A stretch of 39,538 nucleotides of DNA from a virus (IMGVR_UViG_3300049846_001031:1-39538); one strand, 5' to 3'. Shown: positions 13,038 through 20,122, counted from the stretch's first letter. The notes: generated from the letters alone by a model not told the origin. Translations and numbers: made by a program.

Positions 13038-13334
13038 CTATTCCCTCCCTTCCGCTTTGGCGATAAGAGCCTTAGTTTCTGCCATAACCGCTTTCATCGC
13101 TTTTGGTGAACCGTCAGCGTAAAAGGCGTAATTCATACGCTTGATAAGGTCCAACAATTCCGGCGCGCAGGAAATGAGGCGGGCGTTTGCGTCAGTTTCT
13201 AGTAACTTGATTTGTGATTTGTCGGTGACTTTTTCCATAAAACAAATGTGACTATCTTTGTGCCATGCGGTAATCGCGTTTCCATTTACAGACCACGGTC
13301 CGCGCGTGTGCTTAGTTGTGTTTTGAGTTTTCAT
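13038..13334 (-). CDS. Conserved phage protein (HTRGPW...NARLISCAPELL)
   Basis: This 98-residue protein has the two marks of a ubiquitous phage family of unknown function: a KHTRGPWSVNG start (family HTPGPW) and DANARLISCAPELLDLIKRM in the second half (family ANARLIAAAPELLEAL). The start at 13334 has GGAGGT about nine bases upstream. The family is found in early operons of phages of many hosts. Confidence 0.85.
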   Translation of the reverse strand: MKTQNTTKHTRGPWSVNGNAITAWHKDSHICFMEKVTDKSQIKLLETDANARLISCAPELLDLIKRMNYAFYADGSPKAMKAVMAETKALIAKAEGRE

Positions 13335-13335
13335 G

Positions 13336-13503
13336 TTAGATGACCTCCGTTTTAACGCTATAGCCAAGTGCCCGTAATGTCGGCACGTCGATACCAAATG
13401 ACAAACCGCCGGATAAACTTTTTGCGAGGTAACGATATAGCTGCGCATAGGATTTTGTCGTGAGAATCACTTTACCGTCTAGCGTGAGCGTGTAAGTTTT
13501 CAT
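13336..13503 (-). CDS. Small early protein
   Basis: This 55-residue frame begins MKTYTLTLDGKVILTTKSYAQ, a beta-hairpin-like start, and continues with a small helical part (YRYLAKSLSGG). GGGGG lies upstream of the start, and it ends just before the next ATG with a GGAGGT site inside its 3' end. Spacing and codon pattern support it; the function is unknown. Confidence 0.6.
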   Translation of the reverse strand: MKTYTLTLDGKVILTTKSYAQLYRYLAKSLSGGLSFGIDVPTLRALGYSVKTEVI

Positions 13504-13504
13504 G

Positions 13505-13834
13505 TTAGGCCCCCATTTCCGTGAGATAATCCATGCAACATTGATTCGCGTTTTTATATTTGAAGTCTGTTTTCAGGTCTTCCGCGAATCCTTCGCATCC
13601 ACATTCGGGACACGAATAGAACATTTCCAATTTTCCGCCATTCATCATGGCGACCTGACAATCTGAATTTGTCAAAAACACATTCCCACTGTTTTTGTTA
13701 AACATCGGGGTTACACCATCGGCGCTAAACTCTGACGGTAAACCCTGTAACCTTAGCGCTTTTAGCAGGATTTCCAATTCATTTAGCTCTCGAAAACCAT
13801 ATTCCGACAAGTCTGTAGTAGTCATTGTTTCCAT
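13505..13834 (-). CDS. Early protein with C-terminal zinc ribbon
   Basis: This 109-residue protein has a helical N-terminal half (YGFRELNELEILLKALRLQG) and a C-terminal half with CPECGCEGF (about residues 79-87) and a later CC pair (NQCCMDY), consistent with a zinc ribbon. The start at 13834 has AGGAGG nine bases upstream; longer in-frame starts would include a Pro/Arg-rich extension without a ribosome-binding site. No functional family recognised. Confidence 0.7.
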   Translation of the reverse strand: METMTTTDLSEYGFRELNELEILLKALRLQGLPSEFSADGVTPMFNKNSGNVFLTNSDCQVAMMNGGKLEMFYSCPECGCEGFAEDLKTDFKYKNANQCCMDYLTEMGA

Positions 13835-13835
13835 G

Positions 13836-13976
13836 TTATTTGTCCTCCTGAATGCAAAATACGCCCGTGCAAGTAGGCGCTTGAGTCTGTCCGGCGGTGG
13901 TGATATCGGTTGAGGCATAGGTCAGCGTGACGGCAAAGACGCTTAACTTGACGAGGTGAATATATCGGATATACAT
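13836..13976 (-). CDS. Small exported peptide
   Basis: This 46-residue frame has a basic start (MYIRYIHLVK) followed by a hydrophobic stretch (LSVFAVTLTYAS) typical of a signal peptide, then a short polar tail with two Cys (about 36 and 41) that could form a disulfide. The start has GGGAG ten bases upstream. Its first codons coincide with one copy of the operator palindrome (13961-13973). Secretion is inferred. Confidence 0.5.
   Translation of the reverse strand: MYIRYIHLVKLSVFAVTLTYASTDITTAGQTQAPTCTGVFCIQEDK
13961..13973. promoter_or_regulatory. Operator palindrome TATATC-G-GATATA
   Basis: This perfect 13-bp palindrome is embedded in an 18-bp sequence (13959-13976) that is repeated with one central change at 14211-14228. 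Here it covers the start codon of a small gene rather than a promoter. Confidence 0.6.
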
Positions 13977-13981
13977 AGTTC

Positions 13982-14152
13982 TTAGTTCTCCCTTGTAATT
14001 TGCCAATTTTCAAACGTTCCGTTGAAATACTTTAAAGGGACTGGCGAGTATTTAAAGCAATCCCAGCAGACTAGGGCATTATTTGATTTATGGTTGCCGC
14101 AGCCGATGCAATTTTCTTCTTGTCGTGCTTCGTCTTCGGAATAGATTTTCAT
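13982..14152 (-). CDS. First gene of early operon, zinc-knuckle protein
   Basis: This 56-residue protein has CIGCG (about 15-19) and CWDC (about 29-32), a four-Cys knuckle, followed by an aromatic tail (FNGTFENWQITREN). The start at 14152 has GGGAG nine bases upstream and lies about 50 bases downstream of the strong early promoter, which makes it the first gene of the long leftward operon. A longer form from the ATG at 14251 would read through the promoter and is less likely. Confidence 0.65.
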   Translation of the reverse strand: MKIYSEDEARQEENCIGCGNHKSNNALVCWDCFKYSPVPLKYFNGTFENWQITREN

Positions 14153-14210
14153 TGTGTCATCTCCCTTGTGGTTTAGTGTGTCGATCTCGTTTGTGTGTCT
14201 CATATAGTCT

Positions 14211-14239
14211 AATATATCAGATATACATATTGATGTCAA
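14211..14239 (-). promoter_or_regulatory. Strong early promoter, minus strand
   Basis: TTGACA (14234-14239 read on minus), a 17-base spacer and TATATT (14211-14216) form a near-consensus sigma70 promoter with a start near 14204. The palindromic operator 14213-14225 overlaps the -10 and spacer, so a bound regulator would block it. It probably drives the leftward replication/recombination operon. Confidence 0.75.
14213..14225. promoter_or_regulatory. Operator palindrome TATATC-A-GATATA over the early promoter
   Basis: A perfect 13-bp palindrome within the early promoter; an 18-bp extended version (14211-14228) recurs at 13959-13976. Confidence 0.7.
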
Positions 14240-14250
14240 GGGAAATTTCA

Positions 14251-14427
14251 TTATTTTTTCACCGTCGAGGAATGGATTTTTAGGGCTTGGAGAAGGAATT
14301 CTCTAGCTGGCATTCCGGTATTTTTGAGGGCTTCGACGACTTGTTTACGGAGGATTTCTCCGGCTTCGCCATAGCCCATATAGATGCTGATCTTTTTGAT
14401 GCGGCGTGAAAAGGTTTTGGAGTCCAT
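14251..14427 (-). CDS. Small regulatory candidate, probably leaderless
   Basis: This 58-residue protein is basic and helical (SRRIKKISIYMGYGEAG, then EILRKQVVEALKNTGMPAREFLLQALKI). Its ATG lies seven bases after the -10 box of its own promoter (14434-14462), with no ribosome-binding site, so its mRNA would be leaderless, as the lambda cI transcript from PRM is. The operator palindrome overlaps that -10. Its place between two operator-controlled promoters suggests it may be the regulator that binds the palindrome, but no helix-turn-helix or ribbon-helix-helix could be confidently drawn. Confidence 0.6.
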   Translation of the reverse strand: MDSKTFSRRIKKISIYMGYGEAGEILRKQVVEALKNTGMPAREFLLQALKIHSSTVKK

Positions 14428-14433
14428 GCGCAG

Positions 14434-14462
14434 GTTATATCAGATATATAGGTATAGTGCAA
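14434..14462 (-). promoter_or_regulatory. Promoter of the 58-residue gene, minus strand
   Basis: TTGCAC (14457-14462 read on minus), 17 bases, TATAAC (14434-14439). The start falls at about the ATG of the 58-residue gene. The palindrome at 14436-14448 overlaps the -10. Confidence 0.55.
14436..14448. promoter_or_regulatory. Operator palindrome TATATC-A-GATATA at the regulator promoter
   Basis: A perfect third copy, overlapping the -10 of the promoter for the 58-residue gene, so it could allow autoregulation. Confidence 0.65.
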
Positions 14463-14491
14463 TAAGAAAAAAAAGAAAGTTGGGGTTAAAT

Positions 14492-14519
14492 TTGACAAAG
14501 TGGGGGAGATGATTAGACT
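14492..14519 (+). promoter_or_regulatory. Predicted rightward promoter
   Basis: TTGACA (14492-14497), 16 bases, TAGACT (14514-14519). Transcription would start near 14526, at the left edge of the structured RNA candidate. It is divergent from the 14434-14462 promoter. Confidence 0.5.
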
Positions 14520-14525
14520 AGAGGG

Positions 14526-14757
14526 GCAAGCAGGTACACTCGTACCGTGTGCAAGTGGGCAGAGTATCCGGCATATGCAGCAGGGGGTATGACGGGGGAA
14601 ACTCTCTAAGACAGAGGCGCGCAACACGTACTGACCCCTTAGAACAAAAGTGTGGCAACACACAAAAGCGAATCAATTCGAATCAGGGAATCCCCGGAAC
14701 CGCAGGGGAGGGAAGTGATCTGTTTTTGACTTGCCGTTGATCTGATATAGGTGAATC
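14526..14757 (+). ncRNA. Candidate structured RNA or long leader
   Basis: This stretch of about 230 bases has no convincing gene but many stems: GGTAC/GTACC (14533-14546), CCGGCATA with TATGACGG (14568-14595, one mismatch), CTCT/AGAG (14602-14616) enclosed by GGGG/CCCC (14594-14638), GTGTG-GCAA-CACAC with a GNRA tetraloop (14650-14663) and TCCCC/GGGGA (14691-14709). It begins at the predicted start of the rightward promoter and ends at the ribosome-binding site of the zinc-ribbon gene. No known riboswitch, intron, tmRNA or RNase P pattern was recognised. Confidence 0.5.
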
Positions 14758-14758
14758 A

Positions 14759-14983
14759 TTGAGAATCTATCAGGACCATTGTTCGAAATGTAACTCTTGT
14801 TTCCATCGGTATAGAGCATTCAAACTGAATCACAATACGTTTGTAAGGCTCTGTAAACGATGCCAAGAGGTAAACTGCTACCAAATCGAATTCAACGGCC
14901 AAGACAAAACAGCGCAGGTCTATAAACTCGACTATGTACCCGCTGAATTGTCCCTCGAGAAAGCAATGAAATCGAAAGCGTGA
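14759..14983 (+). CDS. Zinc-ribbon protein, TTG start
   Basis: This 74-residue protein has CSKCNSC (about 8-14) and LCKRC (about 31-35), a probable zinc-binding domain, and an aromatic C-terminal half (VYKLDYVP). It starts at TTG with AGGTG six bases upstream; no ATG is available in frame. It follows the structured RNA candidate and is the first gene rightward of the control region. It could be an early regulator; this is inference from position. Confidence 0.65.
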   Translation: MRIYQDHCSKCNSCFHRYRAFKLNHNTFVRLCKRCQEVNCYQIEFNGQDKTAQVYKLDYVPAELSLEKAMKSKA

Positions 14984-15423
14984 GAATGCTCACGGATCAG
15001 ATTAGTTGAAATGTCGGGAATCAAAATCAATGGTCATTGAAATGTGGGAAGCATAATAACGATAGGTTAAAGTGTGGGGAGAGATTCTCGCAAAGAGAGT
15101 AAAAGCGAAAAAAACACTTTCTCTCGTCGATAGATGATGAAATGGAGTTTCAATAGTCGAGTGCTAGTAATGATCGAACAAGATCGAACATCGTCGAGAA
15201 AACGAAAGAATAATCGAGTGCTAACTTGTTTGCCGTCGAGAAGAAGGTAATACAATCATCATTATCGGACAGCGAAATCGAAAAGTGTGTCATTTCAACA
15301 CTTTTGACCACCCACCCCTCTCCACACAGACCATGCTCCTACTGACGCTTGATTTCAGTAAGGGTATCGACGAGGGGGGCCGATTCAAAAAGCATGCTTA
15401 GGGCGGCTGGAGAAAAATTCACC
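14984..15423. other. Repeat-rich gene-free region
   Basis: No convincing gene is present. Direct repeats include TTGAAATGTSGGGAA-like units at 15006, 15037 and 15067 (30-31 bp apart), GATCGAACA at 15172 and 15182, TCGAGTGCTA at 15157 and 15214, and CGTCGAGAA at 15192 and 15234. A perfect hairpin AAAAGTGT/ACACTTTT spans 15281-15305, and CGTGAG/CTCACG (14979-14994) overlaps the end of the preceding gene. The regularity suggests protein-binding sites, for example for replication or packaging. Confidence 0.6.
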
Positions 15424-15567
15424 ATGCCACCCCACCATGATCGTGATCAACCCCCTCTCCCGTCTGCAAATCAAATTGCTGATTCAGTCTCATTTCTCGA
15501 CGATGAATTCATTCATGTTAAGGATTCTTGGGATTCTCTGGAATCATTTCTATGTACACCGAAATGA
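15424..15567 (+). CDS. Small acidic protein, tentative
   Basis: This 47-residue frame starts MPPHHDRDQPPLPS with GGAG about 11 bases upstream and ends with an acidic helix (SFLDDEFIHVKDSWDSLESF). Longer in-frame starts (TTG at 15349) lack support. It ends six bases before the next gene. Coding is plausible from its spacing and composition; nothing is known of its function. Confidence 0.45.
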   Translation: MPPHHDRDQPPLPSANQIADSVSFLDDEFIHVKDSWDSLESFLCTPK

Positions 15568-15573
15568 TGGGGA

Positions 15574-16023
15574 ATGTTGATTTTGGCGCGCGCTGAAAAA
15601 TTTATGAATCGGCCAGTATGGTTTTTGAACGTGTGTCTTGTGCTTGGGACGCGGTCACTTCGAGAGGATCCGTTGGGGTATTTCTATGCATTGACGGGTT
15701 CGGCGTCGATGATCCATGAGTATTTGGATAAGACGATGGTTAAAGGGAATGCCGAGGCTGAGGCGGTGGTTCGGGTTCTCTGTCGGATGGTGTTTCGACA
15801 TTCGGATTTCACGCTGATCCCGATTGATTCAGGGTCTAATGCGGTGCATCGGTCACTGTATGGGCTTGCTAAACGCTTAAAAGGACTCGCTTCCCAGCAA
15901 GGGTTTGTTGTCGCTAAAGGCGGGAATCTGGCGTTCACTATCCCCGACCTTGTTCGTCGGACAGACCTCTTTCGCTGGGTGATCGGCCATAACGTCGAAC
16001 CACGTATCCGGGAGACACTATGA
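15574..16023 (+). CDS. Uncharacterised protein before the terminase genes
   Basis: This 149-residue protein has a helical mixed composition (ALTGSASMIHEYLDKTMVKG, then AEAVVRVLCRMVFRHSDFTLIPI) and a C-terminal VVAKGGNLAFTIPDLVRR. No signal peptide, membrane segment or metal-binding pattern is evident. It is coupled by ATGA to the next small gene. Its position upstream of TerS would suit a packaging- or replication-related protein, but no family was recognised. Confidence 0.75.
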   Translation: MLILARAEKFMNRPVWFLNVCLVLGTRSLREDPLGYFYALTGSASMIHEYLDKTMVKGNAEAEAVVRVLCRMVFRHSDFTLIPIDSGSNAVHRSLYGLAKRLKGLASQQGFVVAKGGNLAFTIPDLVRRTDLFRWVIGHNVEPRIRETL

Positions 16024-16190
16024 AATGGACTGAAAACATGCTGGAGGAGTTGCTGCGCCTTCCTGCGTTACAGCATTTTCGTCATGTCCGTCATGTGCTG
16101 CCGAATGGCCGCGTTCAACATTGGTTTATGGGACATGGCGAAGAATTGGTGATTGAACTTTACTCGGAGAGAGAACTCCTTGAAAAATAA
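16020..16190 (+). CDS. Small protein before the terminase operon
   Basis: This 56-residue frame starts by ATGA overlap with the preceding gene. It has a His-rich centre (LQHFRHVRHVLPNG) and an acidic C-terminus. Coupling and length support coding. A promoter and terminator follow immediately, so it is probably the last gene of this short rightward unit. Confidence 0.6.
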   Translation: MKWTENMLEELLRLPALQHFRHVRHVLPNGRVQHWFMGHGEELVIELYSERELLEK

Positions 16191-16202
16191 TTGCCCTCAA
16201 AT

Positions 16203-16230
16203 TTGACATTGTTTTTGATTCAGCTAAACT
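16203..16230 (+). promoter_or_regulatory. Predicted late promoter
   Basis: TTGACA (16203-16208), 16 bases, TAAACT (16225-16230). A transcript would begin near 16237 and meet the terminator at 16260-16308 before TerS, an arrangement that would need antitermination or partial readthrough. Confidence 0.45.
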
Positions 16231-16259
16231 TTTAGCGTAGTTCATAGGTCGTAAACAAG

Positions 16260-16308
16260 ACGAAGCCTGTGCGGAGGCCGCACCCTCCATTCGGGCTTCG
16301 TTTTTTTT
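16260..16308 (+). terminator. Rho-independent terminator directly before TerS
   Basis: ACGAAGCC (16260-16267) pairs with GGCTTCGT (16294-16301), with an inner TGCGG/CCGCA hairpin (16270-16282), followed by eight T residues (16301-16308). The TerS ATG begins at the next base. It ends the upstream unit and may attenuate the late operon. Confidence 0.8.
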
Positions 16309-16869
16309 ATGCCCTTACTGACTGACACGGAAGTGCGAAAGATGGTCAATACTCCGGCCCGTCATGGTCTGATCCAAAAGGACACGGTGTGGGCTCCGTT
16401 TCTCTATTTGGATGGGGAACGAGGGGATCGCAAGATCATCCGCTTAAACCGACGGAATTTGACCCTTCTGGCCGCCTTAAATGACGATTCCGTCACGTCC
16501 TTCGAAGAAGCGTGTCAACGCGCCAAAATGACCCGCGAACAAGCTCTCCACTTCCTGCGCCGTAAAGATGTCCGCGAATGGCTCGACAATAAAGCCCGCG
16601 AAGCCAGTATCCAGCTCGAATGGAACCGACCCGAGAAATGGTATGCGCTCGCCGATAAATGGATCCGCGCGCCCATCGAAGAAAAACCAACCAAAGCGGA
16701 TGTCGAAATCTGGAAAGAAATCGGCGACCGGGTTGTTCCAAAACCGTCCCGGAACTCTGAACCCGAAGGCCCTAAAGTCACCATCAATATCGACATGAAC
16801 GCCGCGAAAGAAGCCCTCCTGCGTCAAAACGCAATCGAAGCGCAAATTGTCAAGGAACAAGCCGCGTGA
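16309..16869 (+). CDS. terS: Terminase small subunit
   Basis: This 186-residue protein has a central helical DNA-binding region (LLAALNDDSVTSFEEACQRAKMTREQALHFLRRKDVREWL, about 50-92), a linker, and a C-terminal beta-strand/helix (KVTINIDMNAAKEALLRQ) typical of small terminases, where it contacts the large subunit. It recognises phage DNA for packaging. It directly precedes and overlaps terL. The ATG at 16309 follows the terminator T-tract with no ribosome-binding site; an internal ATG at 16342 has GGAAG upstream and could be the real start. Confidence 0.8.
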   Translation: MPLLTDTEVRKMVNTPARHGLIQKDTVWAPFLYLDGERGDRKIIRLNRRNLTLLAALNDDSVTSFEEACQRAKMTREQALHFLRRKDVREWLDNKAREASIQLEWNRPEKWYALADKWIRAPIEEKPTKADVEIWKEIGDRVVPKPSRNSEPEGPKVTINIDMNAAKEALLRQNAIEAQIVKEQAA

Positions 16870-18326
16870 GCGAATCACTCCTGATCGCTCAAGAAGCCTG
16901 TAAAAAGTCTCTCAAGTTTCTATGTACCGAAATGCTGGGCTATAAAGATTGGGACACCATTCACGATGAACTCGAAGTGTTCTTAAACCGCCCGTCGAAA
17001 CGAAAAGCTCTTCTCGTCCCACGCGGTCACTTGAAAACATCCATTGTGACCATCGGTAAAACAACTCAGATTCTTTTGAACGAACCCAACGCAAGGATCT
17101 TGATTGCCAACCAAGTCTGGGACATTTCACGCAAGATGCTCTTTGAAATCAAAGAACATCTCGAACGATCCAATTTAAAACATCTCTTTGGCGATTTCGT
17201 GTCCGATAAATGGAACGCCGATACGATTGTGATCCGTCAGCGCGACCGCGCCATTAAAGAAGCCTCGATCACCACAACCGGAACCGAAGCGGAATCCACC
17301 GGCGGTCACTTCGATTACATCATCCTGGATGACTTGATTGGACACCAAAACTCGGCCACGTTCGAACTGCGCGAAAAGGCCAAACGATTCAGACGCTCGA
17401 TGTTTAACTTGATTGAACCCGATGGTCTTGTTTTGGATGTCGGTACACGCTGGCATCTGGACGATTGTTTCTCTGAAATCATCGAAAAAGAGTCGAAATA
17501 TTACGACATCATGATTCGTCAAGTCGTCGAAAACGGACGCATCATCTTTCCAAAGAAGTTCTCCAAACGATTTAACGCGACCCGTAAAACGTGGGAATAC
17601 TCCGAAACCCCGTGCATGGACTACATCAACTATTTGCGCGAAACGTTGACCACTTCCGAGTTTTCCAGTCAGTACATGAACAATCCCGTCGATGAAGAAA
17701 ACCAAGTGTTTAAACCCGCGTACTTTAAAAAGTACGAACGACGACCGGAGAACCTCTATCTCGCCATGACCGTCGATCCCGCTATCTCCGACAAACAGGG
17801 ATCCGACTATTCCGTGATCGTCGTCGCCGGGATGGACGACCAGCACAACATTTATGTCATGGACTATGTTCGCGGACATTGGACCCCGCATGAACTGATC
17901 GAGCGGATGTTTACGACCTATTTGAAATGGAAACCATCGGCGATTGGCCTTGAAACCGTCGCGTTTCAGAAGTCGCTGAAATACTTTTTGGAAGAAAAGA
18001 TGATGATGCTCGGAGTCCATTTCCCGATTGAAGAGATCCGACGCGGGTCAAACGCTTCCAAAGAGTTTCGCATCAAAGCCCTTGAACCCTATTACCGCGG
18101 CGGTCGCGTCTACCACGCTTCGTGGATGAAAGACCTGGAAGACGAACTGGTCACTTTCCCCAAGGGCAAACACGACGACATCATTGACGCGCTTTCAGAT
18201 CAGTTGGAACTTTTATTGCCCGGCAGCGTGGATCATTCGTTTCAAATCCCGCCCGGATCTTGGGAAGACATTCGGCAAACGGCACGGCGCATGAATATGC
18301 AGTACAGATCCTTTTTTCAGGAGTAA
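16866..18326 (+). CDS. terL: Terminase large subunit (packaging ATPase-nuclease)
   Basis: This 486-residue protein starts at GTG overlapping terS. The ATPase domain has a variant Walker A VPRGHLKTS (51-59) and Walker B YIILDD (151-156), followed by a VGTRWH coupling-like motif (192-197). The RNase H-fold nuclease domain has TVDPAISD (D304), an IGLETV strand (E363) and HDDIIDAL (D437, D438, D441), the acidic cluster that holds metal ions. It pumps and cuts concatemeric DNA into the procapsid through the portal encoded next. All key residues are present, so the enzyme should be active. Confidence 0.95.
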   Translation: MSESLLIAQEACKKSLKFLCTEMLGYKDWDTIHDELEVFLNRPSKRKALLVPRGHLKTSIVTIGKTTQILLNEPNARILIANQVWDISRKMLFEIKEHLERSNLKHLFGDFVSDKWNADTIVIRQRDRAIKEASITTTGTEAESTGGHFDYIILDDLIGHQNSATFELREKAKRFRRSMFNLIEPDGLVLDVGTRWHLDDCFSEIIEKESKYYDIMIRQVVENGRIIFPKKFSKRFNATRKTWEYSETPCMDYINYLRETLTTSEFSSQYMNNPVDEENQVFKPAYFKKYERRPENLYLAMTVDPAISDKQGSDYSVIVVAGMDDQHNIYVMDYVRGHWTPHELIERMFTTYLKWKPSAIGLETVAFQKSLKYFLEEKMMMLGVHFPIEEIRRGSNASKEFRIKALEPYYRGGRVYHASWMKDLEDELVTFPKGKHDDIIDALSDQLELLLPGSVDHSFQIPPGSWEDIRQTARRMNMQYRSFFQE

Positions 18327-18328
18327 GA

Positions 18329-20122
18329 ATGGCTGACGCGGAAGTCGTAACCAAAGAAGAACAAGATCGACGGTCAGAAGTGGCTTTATGGCACGACCGG
18401 ATCAACACGTCCCGTAAATGGCGCGATGACATCAAAGAGCGTAACGGTTGGGAACGGTTTATCAGTGAATACAAAGGCGAATATAAAGTTGTTTTGGGCA
18501 ATCTCCAAGTTCCACCGATCAATGAAGTGTTTGCCTATACGCAGTCGCTTATCACATTCCTTTTCGCCCGAAACCCCTACATATCGGTAAATCCAAAAAA
18601 GACCGGGACGATTCTGGGCGCGAAGATTTTAGAAGCCGCCGTCAATTATTTCTGGCGTGAACTCAAAATCAAAGAAGAAGTGCAGCGCGAAATCATTGAT
18701 GCCATCTTGGTCGGGCATGGCTGGCACAAAACCGGGATGGACGTGCAGTTCGACGGGAAAGTGATCCATAGCGACAAGATGTTCTCCAACCGCATCTCAT
18801 GGAAAGATGTGTTCTTTAACATCGGAGCCATGAACCCGCCGTATGACTGTCGATGGGTCGCGCATCGTATTTACATGCCGGTCGATGACATGAAAAAGAA
18901 GTTCGGCACGGTTGCGGCGAACGTGAACGGTGTATCGCTCCCCGCGACCAGTCAAGACACCTACAACTCGGCCAAGTTCAAAGACGATTTGCGTTACGGG
19001 TGCATTTACGAAATCTTTGATGCCAAAAGCCGGATGATCTATTTGATTTCCGATGAAGTGCCGTTCCAGTATTTGCAAGACCCGAAACCGTGGCCGGAAT
19101 ACTTGGAAACGGTTCCCTTTTCGATGATTCAGTTCAATCCGATCAACGACGAGGCGTATGGTTTGTCGGATATCGCGCCTTGGGAAGCGCAGATCCTCGA
19201 AAAGATCAAAGTGTTCACGATGAGTTTAAACCACGTGAAACGCTTTAACCGACAGCTCCCGATCAAAAAGGGAACGATGTCGCCCGAGTCGATGGACAAG
19301 TTTGAAAAGGGGATTGACGGTTCGATCCTTGAGGTGACTGGTAACTACGAACAGTTAAGACCGCTCGATTTCGGGGCGTTGCCGCCGGATATTTACATCA
19401 TTTTGGACCGCCTAGACGCTATCAAGCGTAACGTAAATGGTCTCCCAGAGACCTTCCAAGGCGGTCAATTTAAGACCCAAACCCGCACTTTAGGCGAACT
19501 GGAAGCCGTGCAAGGCGGGGCGATGGGTCGTATTCAGCGCAAAATCGATGTCGTTGAAACGCATTCCGAGAACATTGCGCGTCAGATACTGGCGAACCTC
19601 ATGAACCAGTTCCCGCTCGAAACAGCGGTCAAAATCACGGGCCAAGAACCTCAAGAAGTGATTGCTGCGTTTCAAGATGCGGGGATCTTTGATCCTGTAT
19701 CGCAAACCATTTCTTTCAAATCAGATGACATCAAAGGCGAATACGACGTGGCGGTCAAAGCCGGGTCAACGCTTCCGCTCGACAAAGGAACCCGCGACCA
19801 GATCTTAGACCGTTTGATCGAATTGGCGATTCCGCTTGCACAGGCCAACAGTATCCCGCCTTTCTTGGAAGAACTGATCAAAGAACGCTTGAAGGCTTAC
19901 GACATCTTGAGCCTCGAAGAAGCGTTCAAGATGCAGCAGGAAGCCTTAGCCAAGAGCGAAGACGAGCAATTGCAGCTTGAAAGTATCCAAGCGCAAAAGA
20001 CGCTGGCCGAAACCGCCAAACGTCACGCGCAAGCGGAACTCATTCAAACCGACACCGATTTAAAACGCGCAACGGGAATGGCTAAAGCGACGGGGATGAT
20101 CCCGATGGATGTCAAAGTATGA
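18329..20122 (+). CDS. Portal protein
   Basis: This 597-residue protein starts at the ATG at 18329 two bases after terL, with a CAGGAG site. It shows the portal pattern: an N-terminal helical segment with LQVPPINEVFAYTQSLITFLFARNPYISV, a wing region (WHKTGMDVQFDG, WKDVFFNIGAMNPPYDCRWV), a stem/crown with LNHVKRFNRQLPIKKG and NGLPETFQGG, and a long C-terminal helix. Portals form the dodecameric ring through which DNA enters and leaves. Length and position after TerL agree; the TerL-portal order is standard. The C-terminus is a Gln/Ala/Glu-rich coiled helix (EEAFKMQQEALAKSEDEQLQ). Confidence 0.9.
   Translation: MADAEVVTKEEQDRRSEVALWHDRINTSRKWRDDIKERNGWERFISEYKGEYKVVLGNLQVPPINEVFAYTQSLITFLFARNPYISVNPKKTGTILGAKILEAAVNYFWRELKIKEEVQREIIDAILVGHGWHKTGMDVQFDGKVIHSDKMFSNRISWKDVFFNIGAMNPPYDCRWVAHRIYMPVDDMKKKFGTVAANVNGVSLPATSQDTYNSAKFKDDLRYGCIYEIFDAKSRMIYLISDEVPFQYLQDPKPWPEYLETVPFSMIQFNPINDEAYGLSDIAPWEAQILEKIKVFTMSLNHVKRFNRQLPIKKGTMSPESMDKFEKGIDGSILEVTGNYEQLRPLDFGALPPDIYIILDRLDAIKRNVNGLPETFQGGQFKTQTRTLGELEAVQGGAMGRIQRKIDVVETHSENIARQILANLMNQFPLETAVKITGQEPQEVIAAFQDAGIFDPVSQTISFKSDDIKGEYDVAVKAGSTLPLDKGTRDQILDRLIELAIPLAQANSIPPFLEELIKERLKAYDILSLEEAFKMQQEALAKSEDEQLQLESIQAQKTLAETAKRHAQAELIQTDTDLKRATGMAKATGMIPMDVKV

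Noticed and set aside
14280-14663. A 127-codon minus-strand frame across the control region
   Set aside because: Another minus frame (14251-14427) has a promoter placed at its ATG; the longer frame crosses the divergent promoters and gives a Cys/Pro/Ser-rich implausible product.
14549-14740. A 63-codon plus-strand frame over the structured RNA
   Set aside because: It has no ribosome-binding site, and the interval is dominated by hairpins; the frame is probably incidental.
15067-15255. A 62-codon minus-strand frame in the repeat region
   Set aside because: It has a TTG start without a ribosome-binding site and simply reads the repeats; the product is low complexity.
17175-18020. A 281-residue minus-strand reading frame opposite terL
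   Set aside because: It is a shadow frame produced by the codon bias of the terminase gene, which has all its catalytic motifs.
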